Shown piece after piece: positions 45,185-56,120 of a stretch of 64,000 nucleotides of DNA. The notes under the pieces were generated by a model, which made no database searches, was not told the origin of the DNA, and saw nothing but the letters and a program-made list of their open reading frames with translations. Position numbers and translations under genes: made by a program. Source of the DNA: Bretschneidera sinensis. Lineage: Eukaryota; Streptophyta; Magnoliopsida; Brassicales; Akaniaceae. Numbering within the stretch: the first letter of the stretch is position 1; every line of letters begins with the position of its first letter. The stretch lies in the NCBI GenBank assembly GCA_023935145.1, contig CM043701.1, forward strand, positions 71,486,817 through 71,550,816. The letters run 5' to 3'.

Positions 45185-45225
45185 TCGCTGGTGACTATCT
45201 AGAATGGATTTTTTTGCTGATAGTG
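45185..45225 (-). repeat. CACTA-like terminal inverted repeat
   Basis: Reverse complement begins CACTATCAGCAAAAAAATCC, close to plant CACTA ends (CACTACAAGAAAAA). The words TCGCTGATA and TCGCTGGTGA just inside recall subterminal repeats. The partner end was not located. Confidence 0.5.
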
Positions 45226-46380
45226 CTTTTGCCTTTCATATATATGTTACTCGGTCATTTAGTTATCAACAAACCCATCTAAATTGAAGGAGCCTCAAGC
45301 TTGGCCTCAATTCTGGTTGGTCATTGACTTGAAGACAAATAATACGTCCTTAGCTAAAATTTGGTTAAAGAAGTGGAGGCTGTTGAGCTAGGCTAGAATT
45401 CACCAACCAATCGGAGGTTGGCATGTGACAATCCTTATGGACAACGAAGTTATCGCATGCCTTTAAGAGACTAACCATGTGAGGACACGCGGTGCCTATG
45501 GGAAGATTAAAATAACTCCAAAACCCTAATCAAAATGGGAATTCTACTTCTTTGGGAACAAGGTACTAGAAGACTACTTCTCCTAATTAAACTTTAGTCA
45601 ACTACCTATATAAGGAGAGCTCCCATCACATAACATTTAACTCACAATTCTCTCATATGTGCAGGGGTTTGTATGATCATTCAACATATTTTCGACATCA
45701 AAAAATTCGTTTTACTTTTCTTGCTATATGAAATTTTAAAAAATCATCGAAAATAACACTAAATGAAAATTAAAAAAGAAAAAAATTTGTTGAATGACTT
45801 ACAAATGATTTATACGGCAAATTGAAATCAAATTTTGGTGCATTCAACCATTTAAAAGGGAACAAATACGCATGAGTAGTTTCTAAAAAATAAAAAAAAA
45901 TGCATAAATAGATTACATTACAACCAATTGAAAAGTAAAATACCTTTGACATTAAATTGGTGATTTATTGGGCATAAATGTTAGGCAATCAGTTTTATGA
46001 TGTTGATTGGTGCATTTCCCCGATATATATTGTATGTGTCACACCAAGAACAAGAGTTGGTTAATATGATTATATATAAATTAAACCATTCTATCTTCTA
46101 AGGTATATAATTATGTTTAGATATGTGCATACATGTGTAACTTGTAACAAAATAGAGAGAAACGACTGTAAAAAAACAAAGAATAACATCAAAGAAAATT
46201 CATGATCAATTATTTATTTTCTAAAAATTATTGAAAACATGTCTTCAATCCCCATCACCTAAGAATTCTCTTGCCCACCTAAATTAGAAAAAGAAAAAGA
46301 AAAACTCAATCTACACTTATTTAACCCAACACCCTTAGTAGCAGCAGTAACATCGCTTACCTTTTCTTTTTCTTTTCTTT
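45226..46380. other. No gene; possible LTR-like promoter at 45610
   Basis: A TATA-type word CTATATAAGGAGAGCTCCC (45606-45624) with pyrimidine-rich sequence after it suggests a decayed LTR. Nothing firm. Confidence 0.35.
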
Positions 46381-46407
46381 AAATTTTTCCCCATTAAGAA
46401 CATAAAC

Positions 46408-46640
46408 TTACTTAGCAACAGGAGGAATCACTGAAACATTGACATAATTATCCTTGATTAGTGGAGGAAAGAAAAGATTTAGAGGAAACATTTTAGACCA
46501 ATAATTGGCATCGATTGAAAGATATGTCTTGCAACAGGCAGGGCCAAGAGTGCTAAACTGGAAGCTGAAAATAGACCGATAAATTTCCCATACGCATCTA
46601 GGAGAGTTGGACTCCAACTACCAGATGCTCTAAATAAATC
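46408..46640 (-). pseudogene. Prolamin-like (egg-cell secreted protein type) pseudogene
   Basis: Minus strand reads CVWEIYRSIFSF...STLGPACCKTYLSID...YWSKMFPLNLFFPPLIKD, matching the plant prolamin-like domain (ECA1 and egg-cell secreted families): C-x-x-E-I, ACC, CW, F-P-P-L-K, C. Two of the expected cysteines are Tyr here (N-Y-W and D-N-Y), both consistent with TGC/TGT to TAC/TAT. Upstream, the W-x-x-L part is split by in-frame stops (TAG at about 46618 and two more before it), and I see no signal peptide. The protein would be secreted and act in fertilisation in intact relatives. It ends naturally at TAA after PPVAK. No transposon genes adjoin. Confidence 0.75.
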
Positions 46641-48555
46641 ACCTCACCCATCCCTATCTCCACAAACAAATGTACGAATAATTATTGTAGAAAATATTGA
46701 GGCACGCTGGTTCTCTAGTTCTATTGTTCTCTCTCTAAGGGTAATCATCTTGGACCCTTGGATTTAGAAGGTGAAGACAAAGAGGACGGTCTTTAGTAGT
46801 CGGTCTCACAATCATTGACGATTTCTTGACTTTTGTATCTTGTGGGAGAGGATGATAGCAACGTGTATAGGAGATGTATATGTTTAGCTTGTGTGGTTTG
46901 CGAGACAAAGTATAACAGTTCGTATCGATGAGTCTGTGTTGTATCGATGAGTCTGTGTTGTATCAATGAGTATCGGCTAATGTATGGGCTAAACCTATTA
47001 TAGTTTTCTAATATTGGTATCAAAGTTATAAGTTATTTGGTCACCATTAATGTTTTGTTAGCATGCTTATATGAATAAAGAGATAATTTTGACATGATTT
47101 GTTTATACATATTTAATTTATGTCACAGGATCTTTCCAACAGTATATTATTTATTGAATTCCGATGTGTGGATGTTGAGATATGAATGTGCAAAGATGGT
47201 TTCGCAGAAGGAATTTTTCTATAAAAATTGAATGCGGGAGGAAGATGAACAATACCCAATTGTTCCCTAGCGAAGCCCAGATGCACAGAGGCACGTGTAA
47301 GCCACAGGTCGCCTTAGCATTTTTTTACATCTCCAGTAAGTGTGGCTTTGTTTTGGATGCCCAATTTATATAAATGGTTATTTATAAATTATTCCTACTA
47401 TAAGTATTTATTTTCTACTTTTCTTTCGAAAAATGTTAGGAAAATATGTTTTATTTGTTCTTAGTAACTAGAAATAAATTGAGGCATCTTAAAAAATTAT
47501 CTCGACAATCTAGAATCCAAAATGGGACATTAAACTTTTTACATAACTTTATTCTCTTTTATTTTGTCCTTTTGTGTTATTTTTAATAATCAAAATTATA
47601 GAAAATGCATGATTCGTAAAATAACACTTTGAAAATTATGTATCATTGGATTAATCTGTGTGAATCTAATTCATCTTTGAATGCATCATTTTATTGGACT
47701 ATGTTATTTATTTTTAAAAATGATTGTATTTGTGATATATTAGAAATTGTGTAAATGTTTTTGACACAAATATTAAATGCAACCCTAGATGATAGCCCAA
47801 TACCTTCTACCTTAGAAGGTGAGTGAGGTTTTGTCATCCATTTAAAAAGACCATTAAAAATATTTCTATATGTGATACACAAGCATGCTAGTATTTAAAG
47901 TTAAATCGATGACTCGTTAAATTGATATTTTTGTGAACACATGCAATTTTTTTTATGCTTGTTTATTAGTCATATTCTACTCAGTATAATGTGAAGCACG
48001 CCAACCCTATTTTTTTTAGTAGAAATGATGTAGTAGGATTTATATTGTTGATGTAATTAAAAGGTTGTAATTTACATATTTTTTGGAAGCCTTGTAAGAG
48101 GGTGTGTTTCGTGCCGCACATTATATACATAGAAATGTCTTGACATGTGGTTTCAAAAATGGCAATAGGACTCTCATGTGAGTCCATGTGTATTTTATGT
48201 TGCATGGCACAAAATTTATTGATAATATCTAGTTTATAATTTTATGTGGATAATATTGGAAGAGGAGTGTTCCTTCTAATATATGCATTTGTACAAAAAT
48301 CATTTGGAAAATGTATTTCTAACCTACTATTTGGAAGATGAGTATGAGCTCATATAACGAAATATTCCATTTCATTATATAGAAAAGATTTATATTTCTT
48401 AACTTTTTTTTGAGACAAATAAAAGAATGTGTAATCAATGTTATATTGCTCATTATCAATGTAATGAAAACATGATTGCCTAGACAATTGTTGCTGACCT
48501 ACTAAAGGAGATAAGCTAGATGGTAAAAGCTTTGGCATCTATAATAGGAAAGTCC
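46641..48555. other. AT-rich sequence without recognised gene
   Basis: About 1.9 kb. A three-fold CGATGAGTCTGTGTTGTAT repeat lies at about 46923-46970. The small ORF at 47182-47373 (plus, 63 aa) has no known feature. Confidence 0.4.
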
Positions 48556-48830
48556 AATACCTAATTAATGAGCAAGAGCTCTTGGAGCACTTAGCTAATA
48601 GTATGGTCCAACATGAAGAAGGGTCAACATCCCAACACCGTCATGATATGGGGGCCTACAATGCTTGGTTCAAGAAAGATCGCAGTGCATGCTTTATTCT
48701 GTTAAATAGGATGCATGAAGATCTAATTGGAGAGTATGAGAACTGCTCCACTACCAAGACAATGTGGGACAAAAGGTAGTGTGAAACAATAAATGAGATA
48801 ATGCAATTATATAAGCATGGTTTGGGGCAA
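48556..48830 (+). pseudogene. Copia gag fragment joined to LINE 2
   Basis: Plus strand: LEHLANSMVQHEEGS..., AYNAWFKKDRSACFILLNRMHEDLIGEYE, TKTMWDKR, like the middle of a copia UBN2-type Gag (W-x-K-x-D-x-x-A-x-x-x-L-L-x-x-M-x-D). A stop follows (TAG at 48778) and the LINE begins about 50 bases on, on the same strand. It is not the family of copia A/B. Confidence 0.7.
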
Positions 48831-49412
48831 AAGGTAAATTTTGATAAGTTAGCAGTGTTCTTTAGTAAAAGTTGTATTAAAGAGAAATAAGATCTAATAG
48901 CGAATTCACTTCAGATTTCTATTATCACTTACTATGAAAAATATTTGAGGTTACCAAAGATTGTGGGACGATAAAAAAATAATGCTTTCAAGACAATTAT
49001 GGATTGGGTAAGAAGAAAAATTCAATGATGGAAAGAAAAATTGTTGTCAAAAGCTGGTAAGGAAATTTTAATTAAAGCTATCATTTAGTCGATTCCTACA
49101 TACACTATGAGTTGTTTCGAGCTTCCTTTACTGCTTTGTAATAAACTTGGAACATTGATGAGCAGATTCTGGTAGGGACAACAAGGTGATGATCGTAAAA
49201 GTCATTGGGTAAGCTGTGATAAGTGTGTTAACCAAAACAGGATGGTGGATTGGGGTTTAGGGACATCCATATTTTTAACTTGGCAATGCTTGCTAAACAG
49301 GGATGACGAATAATTCAAAACACTGCATCTTTACGCTATGCCATTTTAAAGGCAAAATATTTTCCTCAGTGCTCTTTCTTAGAGGCATCTCTTGGTAGAA
49401 ATCTATCGTATA
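48831..49412 (+). pseudogene. LINE 2 reverse transcriptase C-terminal part
   Basis: Plus strand, with stops: GQKVNFDK (thumb), LRLPKIVGR, WKEKLLSKAGKEILIKA, IPTYTMSCFELP, RMVDWGLG, all characteristic of the region after the YADD motif in plant LINE RTs. 5'-truncated. Interrupted at 49412 by the Tat element; continues at 59838. Confidence 0.88.
49408..49412. other. Tat element target duplication, left
   Basis: GTATA, matched by GTATA at 59833-59837. LINE reading resumes in frame with a single copy. Confidence 0.93.
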
Positions 49413-50127
49413 TGTTGATGCCGTATATTGTTTGGTGCTGACGTGGCTGGTGACCTGGTGTGGGCTGGGATCCACGTGTCTTACGAGCTGGGCTCGGTTC
49501 GGAAGGTGATTCAGCCTGGGTCCTGCACAAGTGACAAGTACAAATTGAAGGCCCTCGGAAGGAGGGGAGGGGGAGACCTCCGAAGGCGCTCCAATGCTTA
49601 AGTTAGCATGAATTCAAAGGAGGAGTCGCGGGTTCAAGAGAGGAACCGAGGACTCTTTAGAAAATTAAGTGGGGTGTGTGTGTGCGTCCACCTTAATTTC
49701 TCCTTTTATTATGTCCATACCTTGGCCTATTTATAGTCGTCTGCTGGTGGAGAGGATATGATTGCGAGCCTAGGAGAGGGGACACCGTAGGGTGGCCGTA
49801 GGGTGGCAGGCAGCCATAGGGTTGTGGAGTGGCTAGTCCCTGTAGGGTGGCTAGTATTGATAGGGGAGATCTTGGTGTGGATCGGCTGGGTCATTCTTCT
49901 CAGGTTTGGGGATTCTTGATGGGCCATGGAGCATACTTGATTGTTTGTCTGGGCCGGAGTGTTCTTTGAGTCAGCTAGGCTGGGTCACCCTTCCGGGGGT
50001 CCAAACTTATCTGGGGCGCAGGTTTGAGACGGGTCTGGCGTTTGCTTGGGCCAGAACAAGCCTACCAGGCCTGGTGTTTGTTTGGGCATTGGTTTCTGTT
50101 TGGGTCAGTGTTTTTTAGGCCCTATCA
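49413..50127 (-). repeat. Tat 3' LTR (715 bp)
   Basis: Plus strand TGTTGATGCCGTATATTG to AGGCCCTATCA. A minus-strand TATA-type word (CTATAAATAG) is at 49727-49736. Confidence 0.95.
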
Positions 50128-50142
50128 CAGGCCCCCCACTTC
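50128..50142 (-). promoter_or_regulatory. Tat polypurine tract
   Basis: Minus strand AAGTGGGGGGCCTG immediately before the 3' LTR. Confidence 0.8.
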
Positions 50143-51169
50143 TTGGAGTTCATTTATGTGTTCCGGAAAGTATTTCTTAGGCCGGGCTGCTCATGGAAGT
50201 TGAGTGAGCTCGCCTGTGGATCGTCGTTTTATGGGAGGCGAAAAGTTTCAGGGGATGACGAAGAGCCTTCTCCGGATCGCGAGGTCAATCAGTGGTTTAA
50301 GTGGTACTCCTTGGGAATCGGGCCGTCATTCTCGGAAGGTAGGAAACTGCCTGGAGAAGCGAAGAGTCTTCTCGAAAATCGTGGGTTTGTTTCGTTTTTC
50401 GTTTCTGGTATTTATTGTTTTGCGAAGTGTGTTTCCTCGCCTTATAAATAGGGTCCTCTGGCACTCTTTGTTTCAAACGGAAAAGTGTGGTTTCTGAAAT
50501 GAAGAGAGAAAAGCATTTTCTGAGGATTGCCATCACGGCACTTTAATTGAGGTTCGGGTTTCTTCCTGACTCCGAATGGAGACACGGGCTTCTTCCAGAC
50601 TCCGAAGGGAATGGAGAGAGGAGAGTGTCGTGTCTCTGGATGGTGGGATTCCCTCATGCACTGGCTTACGAGGAACGGAAGAAGAAGAGGGGTGTGGCTG
50701 CAAACTCCTAGAAAGTTGAGAGTAAGGCTGCAGCTTCTCTTCCGGCGGTTCTTCTGGTGATAGCAAGATAAGGGGAAATGCTGTCACTCTTTTCTTGCAA
50801 GCTGGCGAGGGTTTTCCTGAACCTGGGGCTGATCATAGACCGCACTTTCAGTCTCAGGTTCGGCCCACGAAGTTTTAGGGTTCGCGCTGGGAGCTCTTCA
50901 GTCTGAAGTGGGTGAAGAAGTTCGTGACCGGCGCTGCCTAGAACTTTTCGGTTTTCATTATCTTCTTTATACTTCGACGCCGTTAGGGTCCTCTTTTATT
51001 TGTACTTCAAGGTCGTTAGTTGTAAATGGTTGTAATCCATTAACATCAATAAATTACCCCTTTTTAAATATTCGTGTTTTCGTATGAACTCCTTTCTCCT
51101 GATACTTGTTTAAATTTGATGGCAAACTTAACGGAATGAAAAGGGAGGGGGTCCAAAGCCCCCGTATTT
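50143..51169. other. Tat 3' region, noncoding
   Basis: No convincing gene on either strand; small overlapping ORFs are not family-like. A clean plus-strand TATA word TATAAATA (50443-50450) in CCTTATAAATAGGGTCC could be a second promoter facing the antisense ORF. Confidence 0.55.
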
Positions 51170-52195
51170 GGAGATTCGACCGAGCGTTGACGGGGCTCGG
51201 ATTTCTTGGAGAAATTTACCGAGCGTGAGCAGAGCAACTCATACGCTCGGACTTATCTGGAGATTCGACCGAGCGTTGACGGGGCTCGGATTTCTTGGAG
51301 AAATTTTCCGGGCATGAGCAGAGCAGCTCATATGCTCGGACTTATTTGGAGACTCGACCGAGCGTTGACAGGGCTCGGATTTTCTGGAGAAATTTACCGG
51401 GCGTGAGCAGAGCAGCTCATACGCTCGGACTTATTTGGAGATTCGACCGAGCGTTGACGGGGCTCGGATTTCCTGGAGAAATTTACCGAGCGTGAGCAAA
51501 GTAGCTCATACGCTCGGACTTATTTGGAGATTCGACCGATCGTTGACGGGGCTCGGATTTCCTGGAGAAATTTACCGAGCGTGAGCAGAGCAGCTCATAC
51601 GCTCGGACTTATTTGGAGATTCGACCGAGCGTTGACGGGGCTCGAATTTCCTGGAGAAATTTGCCGAGCGTGAGCAGAGCAGCTCATACGCTCGGACTTT
51701 TTTGGAGATTCGACCGAGCGTTGACGGGGCTCGGATTTCCTGGGGAAATTTACCGAGCTTGAGCAAAACTGCTCATACACTCGGACTTATTTGGAGATTC
51801 GATCGAGCGTTGACGGGGCTCGGATTTCCTGGAGAAATTAGCCAAGCGTGAGCAGAGCAGCTCATACGTTCGAAATTTTTTGGAGATTCGACCTAGAGTT
51901 GACGGGGCTCGGATTTCCTAGAGAAATTTACCGAGCGTGAGCAGAGCAGCTCATTCGCTCGGACTTATTTGGAGATTCGATCGAGCGTTGACGGGGCTCG
52001 GATTTCCTGGAAAAATTAGCCGAGCGTGAGCAGAGCAGCTCATATGTTCGAAATTTTTTGGAGATTCGACCTAGTGTTGACAGGGCTCGGATTTCCTGGA
52101 GAAATTTGCCGAGTGTGAGCAGAGTAGCTCATTCGCTCTGACTTATTTGGAGATTCAATAGAGCGTTGACGGGGCTCGGATTTCCTAACAGTCCT
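51170..52195. repeat. 89-bp tandem repeat array, about 11.5 copies
   Basis: Monomer starts GGAGATTCGACCGAGCGTTG, continues through GGGGCTCGGATTTCCTGGAG and the words ACCGAGCGTGAGCAGAGCAG and CTCATACGCTCGGACTTATT. Starts at 51170, 51259 and 51348 show the 89-base step. Each monomer contains inverted words (CCGAGCG and CGCTCGG). Distal copies on the right are more diverged. Lies upstream of the antisense ORF. Confidence 0.93.
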
Positions 52196-52633
52196 GGGCG
52201 CAAGGGTTTTTAGTCACTTTAGGCCTACCAGATGGTCACGACTTTCTTCTGCGTGTGTGGGCCTTTTGGCCCACTTTAGGTCTATTAAGTAGATGCGATG
52301 AATGGCGACGCTTGACAAGAAATGACGGCGTGTCAGTTTAAGTAGAGGTCACGCCCTAGTGACAGTTGGCACCTACATTACTGGAGGCGGGGCCTAGGGA
52401 ACCTGAAATGGCCCATAGGAGACTGCAAAGGACGCGTCCATCCAACTGACGTGTGACTTAATTACCTCGTTTTTGCTGCTATAACCCCTATAAGATGGGG
52501 TATCCCCTCCCTTCAGTTTTCACTTCGCATTTTTGAGAGATTTTGAGGGTTTTGGTTCTCCTAGTGAGTCTGAGAGCGCTCGACATTGCTTAGAAGTTTT
52601 TCACTTAAAGTTTCCTCATTTTCTTGGTGAGTA
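52196..52633 (+). promoter_or_regulatory. Probable promoter and leader of the antisense ORF
   Basis: GC-richer than the surroundings. Contains ACTGACGTGTGAC (about 52444-52456, bZIP-type ACGT core) and a TATA word CTATAAG (52488-52494) about 140 bases before the ATG at 52634, followed by CCTCCCTTCAGTTTTCAC, a plausible initiation region. Confidence 0.5.
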
Positions 52634-54485
52634 ATGTCAGTCGGTAGTGAGTCTAGCGGAGCCCTGTCCAGGGAGCTGGGTGAAGCCATGAGTGTTTCGT
52701 CCAGTGAAGGGGTTGCTTCTCGTGAAGCGACTTTTGGGGGTGTAGGCTGAGCCTTAGTCCCGTACACGAGAGACAGAGGGGAGGAGCAAGGGTCCGAATC
52801 ATCAGTGGGAGATGAGGACCTAGCCCTTGCCTCTATCAGGGATGAGGCCCGAGACACAGAGAGAGAGGAATGGGTGTTCGAAGCGAACACCGTTCCTAGC
52901 ACTGTAGCGAGATCCAACCTTTTAAGGATGAGGGTCAAATATAGGATCCCCATGGATTTTAATATGAGGGCCCCCGAGGGTGGAGAGAGAGTTTACGATG
53001 TCCTGTCCAGTCGGTAACCGTTTGAGCTGTGCCTTTACGAGCACCAGCTTAAGGCGGAGCTCAGGCTTTCTCTCCACCCGTTCCTCTGCTTAATACTTAG
53101 ATACTTCGGTATTGCGTTAAGCCAGCTGGTGCCCAATTCGGTTCGACTGATTCTGGCATTCATTGCCGTGTGCCAGGAGGTAGGGGGTGATGAACATAAA
53201 CGTGTTCAAAGCCCATTTCCAGCTAGCCCGGTTAGTTCACTCGGGCTGGGTCATCGTCAGTTCGAGGCGGGGGAAGAGCGTTCTAAAGGAGAAGCCTTCC
53301 TCAATCAAGGGATGGAAGGGGGGCTTCTTCTTTGTCCAATCTACCGAAAGTTTCGACGTTCCCCTCACTTGGGGCCTGGAGCGTGTTGGAAAATTCAAGA
53401 GGCCACACCTCTCCCTTCGAGAGGAGGAAACTCTAAGGGCAATGCTGGCCGCGCCCTTAGAGATCGATGTTCTTGGAGACAATGAGGAACTCCACAGGCG
53501 TGGCCTGTGCCCTCTTCGCCTTCCCTCGCGCCTCTTCCATGGTAGTCGCTGGCTCGTCGACTTATAGGAATTTTTATTTACTTTTTTCAAGTTTTTAATG
53601 CCTCTTTTTTTTTGTGCAGACATGGAGATGGCGGCGATGGCCAAGCAGCTGGCTCGCGAGAAGAAGAAGGCAACCGAAGTTAGCGGTTCTGGGCAGAAGA
53701 AGAGGGCTAAGGTTCCGATCGTGGCTCCGATTCCGGTGGATAGCCCTCCCAGGCCTTCGGTGGATCCTTCTCCTTCAGTGGCTCCCTTGCCTCGGGAAAG
53801 ATTTGAGATGGCTCATCTTTTCACTCCTCGGTGGGCTCTGAGGCTGGATGACTCGGTGTTTGCCAGCACCAAGGTCGCTCGAGAGCATTTGGTGTTAGGG
53901 ATCCCTCCCCGCGATAAGGCAGAGATTCTGTCGAAGCCCTTTGAGTTGCTCTGTTCAGCGGCGGAGGTTGCTTCCTCTCAAGCTGGGGCTCTTCATGAGA
54001 TGCTTTCCCGGCGTGCCTTGGAGATGGCAGACCGCTTGTCCAAGACCGATCTTAAGCTGAAGGAGTCTGAGGACATTGCCCATGACCTGACTATTTCCCT
54101 TGAGACATCGGAGAGGGAGAGGGAAGAGGTAATTTTTGACAGGGATCATCATCGTCGGACTGCAGAGGTCATGAGAGAGGAGCTAGATGAAGTTCGACGT
54201 TGTTCCGCGGAAAAGGAGGCTTCTTTGATGAAGAAAGGGGCAGTTCAGTACCTCGAAGGTTTCGAGGAAGCTAAGATGAGGGTGACACTCTTTTTCTCGG
54301 GGTTGGATTTCTCAGGTCTCGATCTGACGAGCGACTCTGGAGCCTCTAGTGCGGATTCTTCAGGAGGAGAAGGTGGTGCAGCTGTTCAAGCTAGGGATCA
54401 GGATGGCCCAGGTGAAGCCTTGCCTGCCCCAAGTGGCGAGGTGGGGGAAGCACAAGCTGGAGGGGAAAGCGAGGCCCAGTCCTAA
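52634..54485 (+). pseudogene. Antisense ORF of the Tat element (gypsy-associated Transposase_28-like), broken
   Basis: Starts ATG at 52634; one frame runs to about 53190 with stops at 52748 (TGA) and 53015 (TAA), then shifts by one frame near 53190. Visible: LRLSLHPFLCLILRYFGIAL, NSVRLILAFIAVCQEVG, FKAHFQLARLV, PSSIKGWKGGFFFV, like the so-called putative gypsy-type transposon domain (PF04195). A likely intron follows (about 53541-53619, GT...TTTTTTTGTGCAG), then an intact second exon to 54485 encoding a Lys/Arg-rich start, a Pro-rich linker, a Glu/Arg-rich coiled coil (about codons 125-225 of that exon) and an acidic Gly/Ser tail. Reads opposite to gag-pol. Function of the family is unknown to me. 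Confidence 0.75.
53541..53619 (+). other. Probable intron in the antisense ORF
   Basis: GTAGTCGC at the left, a branch/pyrimidine-rich CTTTTTTTTTTGTGCAG at the right. The first-part frame ends at about 53567 just inside it, and the second exon frame opens after the AG at 53619. The donor choice is a guess; the acceptor is convincing. Confidence 0.5.
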
Positions 54486-54638
54486 GCTAACTACGAGGTT
54501 TTTGGGGCCTTGGTTGTACCCAAATAGTTCTTTGTATCAAAGGCCAACAGTGCCTTCTCTTTGTACCTCTCTTCCTATGAATGAAGTAAAGGAGTTTCAG
54601 AATTTCAAATTCTTTATTTATTTTCGTGCTTTTACATT
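54486..54638. other. Gap between the two opposed genes
   Basis: The antisense ORF ends at 54485 and the integrase ends at 54639, tail to tail. AATGAAGTAAAGG and the T/A-rich stretch at 54580-54630 may carry both poly(A) signals. Confidence 0.45.
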
Positions 54639-55962
54639 TCATTGGTAGAATCTACGGAGGTTCTCTGCGTTCCAGGTGCAGGGAACAGGCTTCCCTTCCA
54701 TGTCTTCTAGCTCATAGGTGCCTATCCTGCAGACCCTTCGAACCCTATAAGGTCCTTCCCAATTCGAGACCAACTTACCTGTGTGTCGGGGGCGTGAGAC
54801 TTCACTCTTCCGGAGGACGAGGTCATTAAGTTTGAAGTGTTTGTTCCGTATCCGGGAGTTATAGTATCGAGCGGCCCTTTGCTGATAGTTTGCGAGGCGA
54901 ACTTGGGCTTTGTCTTTGGCTTCTTCAACTAGATCTAAGTTCATTTTTAACCCTTCTTCGTTGCTGCTTGGCTCAAAACATTGTACTTGGAGTGATGGGA
55001 ACCCGATTTCGAGAGGAATGATGGCTTCTGAGCCGTACATCATGAAAAAGGGGGTTTCGCCTGTTGGCATCCGGGCCGTTGTTCGATAGGCTCAAAGGAT
55101 GTTGTGGAGCTGTTCTACCCAACGATTGTTCGTCTCGTCGAGTCTCTTCCTGATTCCTTGAAGGAGCGTCCTGTTGGTTACTTCAGCCTGGCCATTGGCT
55201 TGCAGGTACCCCACAGAGGAGAACCGATGGTTAATATGGAGGTAGTCGCAAAATGTTTTGAATCGGGAGCTGTCGAACTGTTTTCTATTATCGGTGATCA
55301 GCACGTGAGGGATCCCGAAGTGGCATACTATTGACTTCTAAACGAAGTTCCGGGTTTGGTGATCCGTGATGCTTGCCAATGGCTCGGCCTCGACCCATTT
55401 GGTGAAGTAGTTAATGGCCACGATGAGGTGCTTCTTCTGCCCAACGGACATTGGGAATGGGCCTAGAAGATCCATCCCCCACATAGCGAAGGGGAGGGGA
55501 TTAGTGATGGAGACGAGGGGGTTAGCAGGTCGATGCGATGTCGGAGACCATCGCTGACAATTTTCGTATTTCTTGACCAAACTTGCCGCGTCATCTTTTA
55601 CCGTGGGCCAGTAGTACCCCTAGCGGAGGATTTTGAAGGCTAAGGCTCGAGCCCCAATGTGGTTTTCGCATATCCTTTCGTGGACCTCTCGGAGTGCATA
55701 GTCTGCCTCTCTGGGTCCGAGGCATCGTAGATACGATGTAGTTAGACCCCTTTTGTATAATTGCCCTTCCATAAGGGTGTAACGCGAGGCACGAGATATC
55801 ACCTTTCTGGCTTGATCCTTGGGTTCAGGAACGGTGCCGTCTTTTAGATACTTGAGAATCGGGTCCATCCACGAGGGTCCTTCTTCCACTGGTAGGACCG
55901 GGGCTTCATCTATACTTGGGGCAGGGAGAGTTTCTTGATAGACAGCTCGACTAGGCACCAGT
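54639..55962 (-). pseudogene. Tat integrase (zinc domain, core and C-terminal part) with stops
   Basis: All segments share one frame, broken by stops at about 55965, 55620, 55338 and 55092. Order: LYKRG...YALREVHERICENHIGAR (zinc domain H...H), YENCQRW (C-x2-C region), WGMDLLGPFP (first Asp), LITDNRKQFDSSRF (second Asp), NGQAEVTNRTLL (Glu), then the GSEAIIPLEIGFPS and WEGPYRVRRV C-terminal motifs, ending RRFYQ. Catalytic D-D-E residues are all present. Each identifiable stop is one transition from a family residue (Q or W). Confidence 0.9.
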
Positions 55963-56120
55963 TGTTAGGAGGAGGCCAAATTAGCCAGGGCATCTGCCTT
56001 AGAGTTTTTCGCTCGGGGAATCTGAGTTATCCGAAATATTTTGAACAGGGTAACCGACTCCTTCACTTTTTGGAGATATCGGGAGAGCTTCTCGCCCCTG
56101 GCCTCAAATTCTCCCTGCAC
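55963..56120 (-). pseudogene. Tat second RNase H, C-terminal end
   Basis: In frame after the stop at 56121: QGEFEARGEKLSRYLQ...IPRAKNSKADALANLASS, the last part of the extra RNase H with its final Asp (A-D-A-L). Confidence 0.8.

Noticed and set aside
47182..47373. Plus-strand ORF of 63 aa
   Set aside because: No recognisable motif or neighbouring gene structure; expected by chance in this much sequence.
51170..52195. Regular repeats resembling a CRISPR array
   Set aside because: Monomers are contiguous with no unique spacers, and the array lies in a plant retrotransposon; it is an ordinary tandem repeat.
53237..53644. Minus-strand ORF of 135 aa
   Set aside because: Shadow of the plus-strand antisense gene; its sequence has no pol-like motif.
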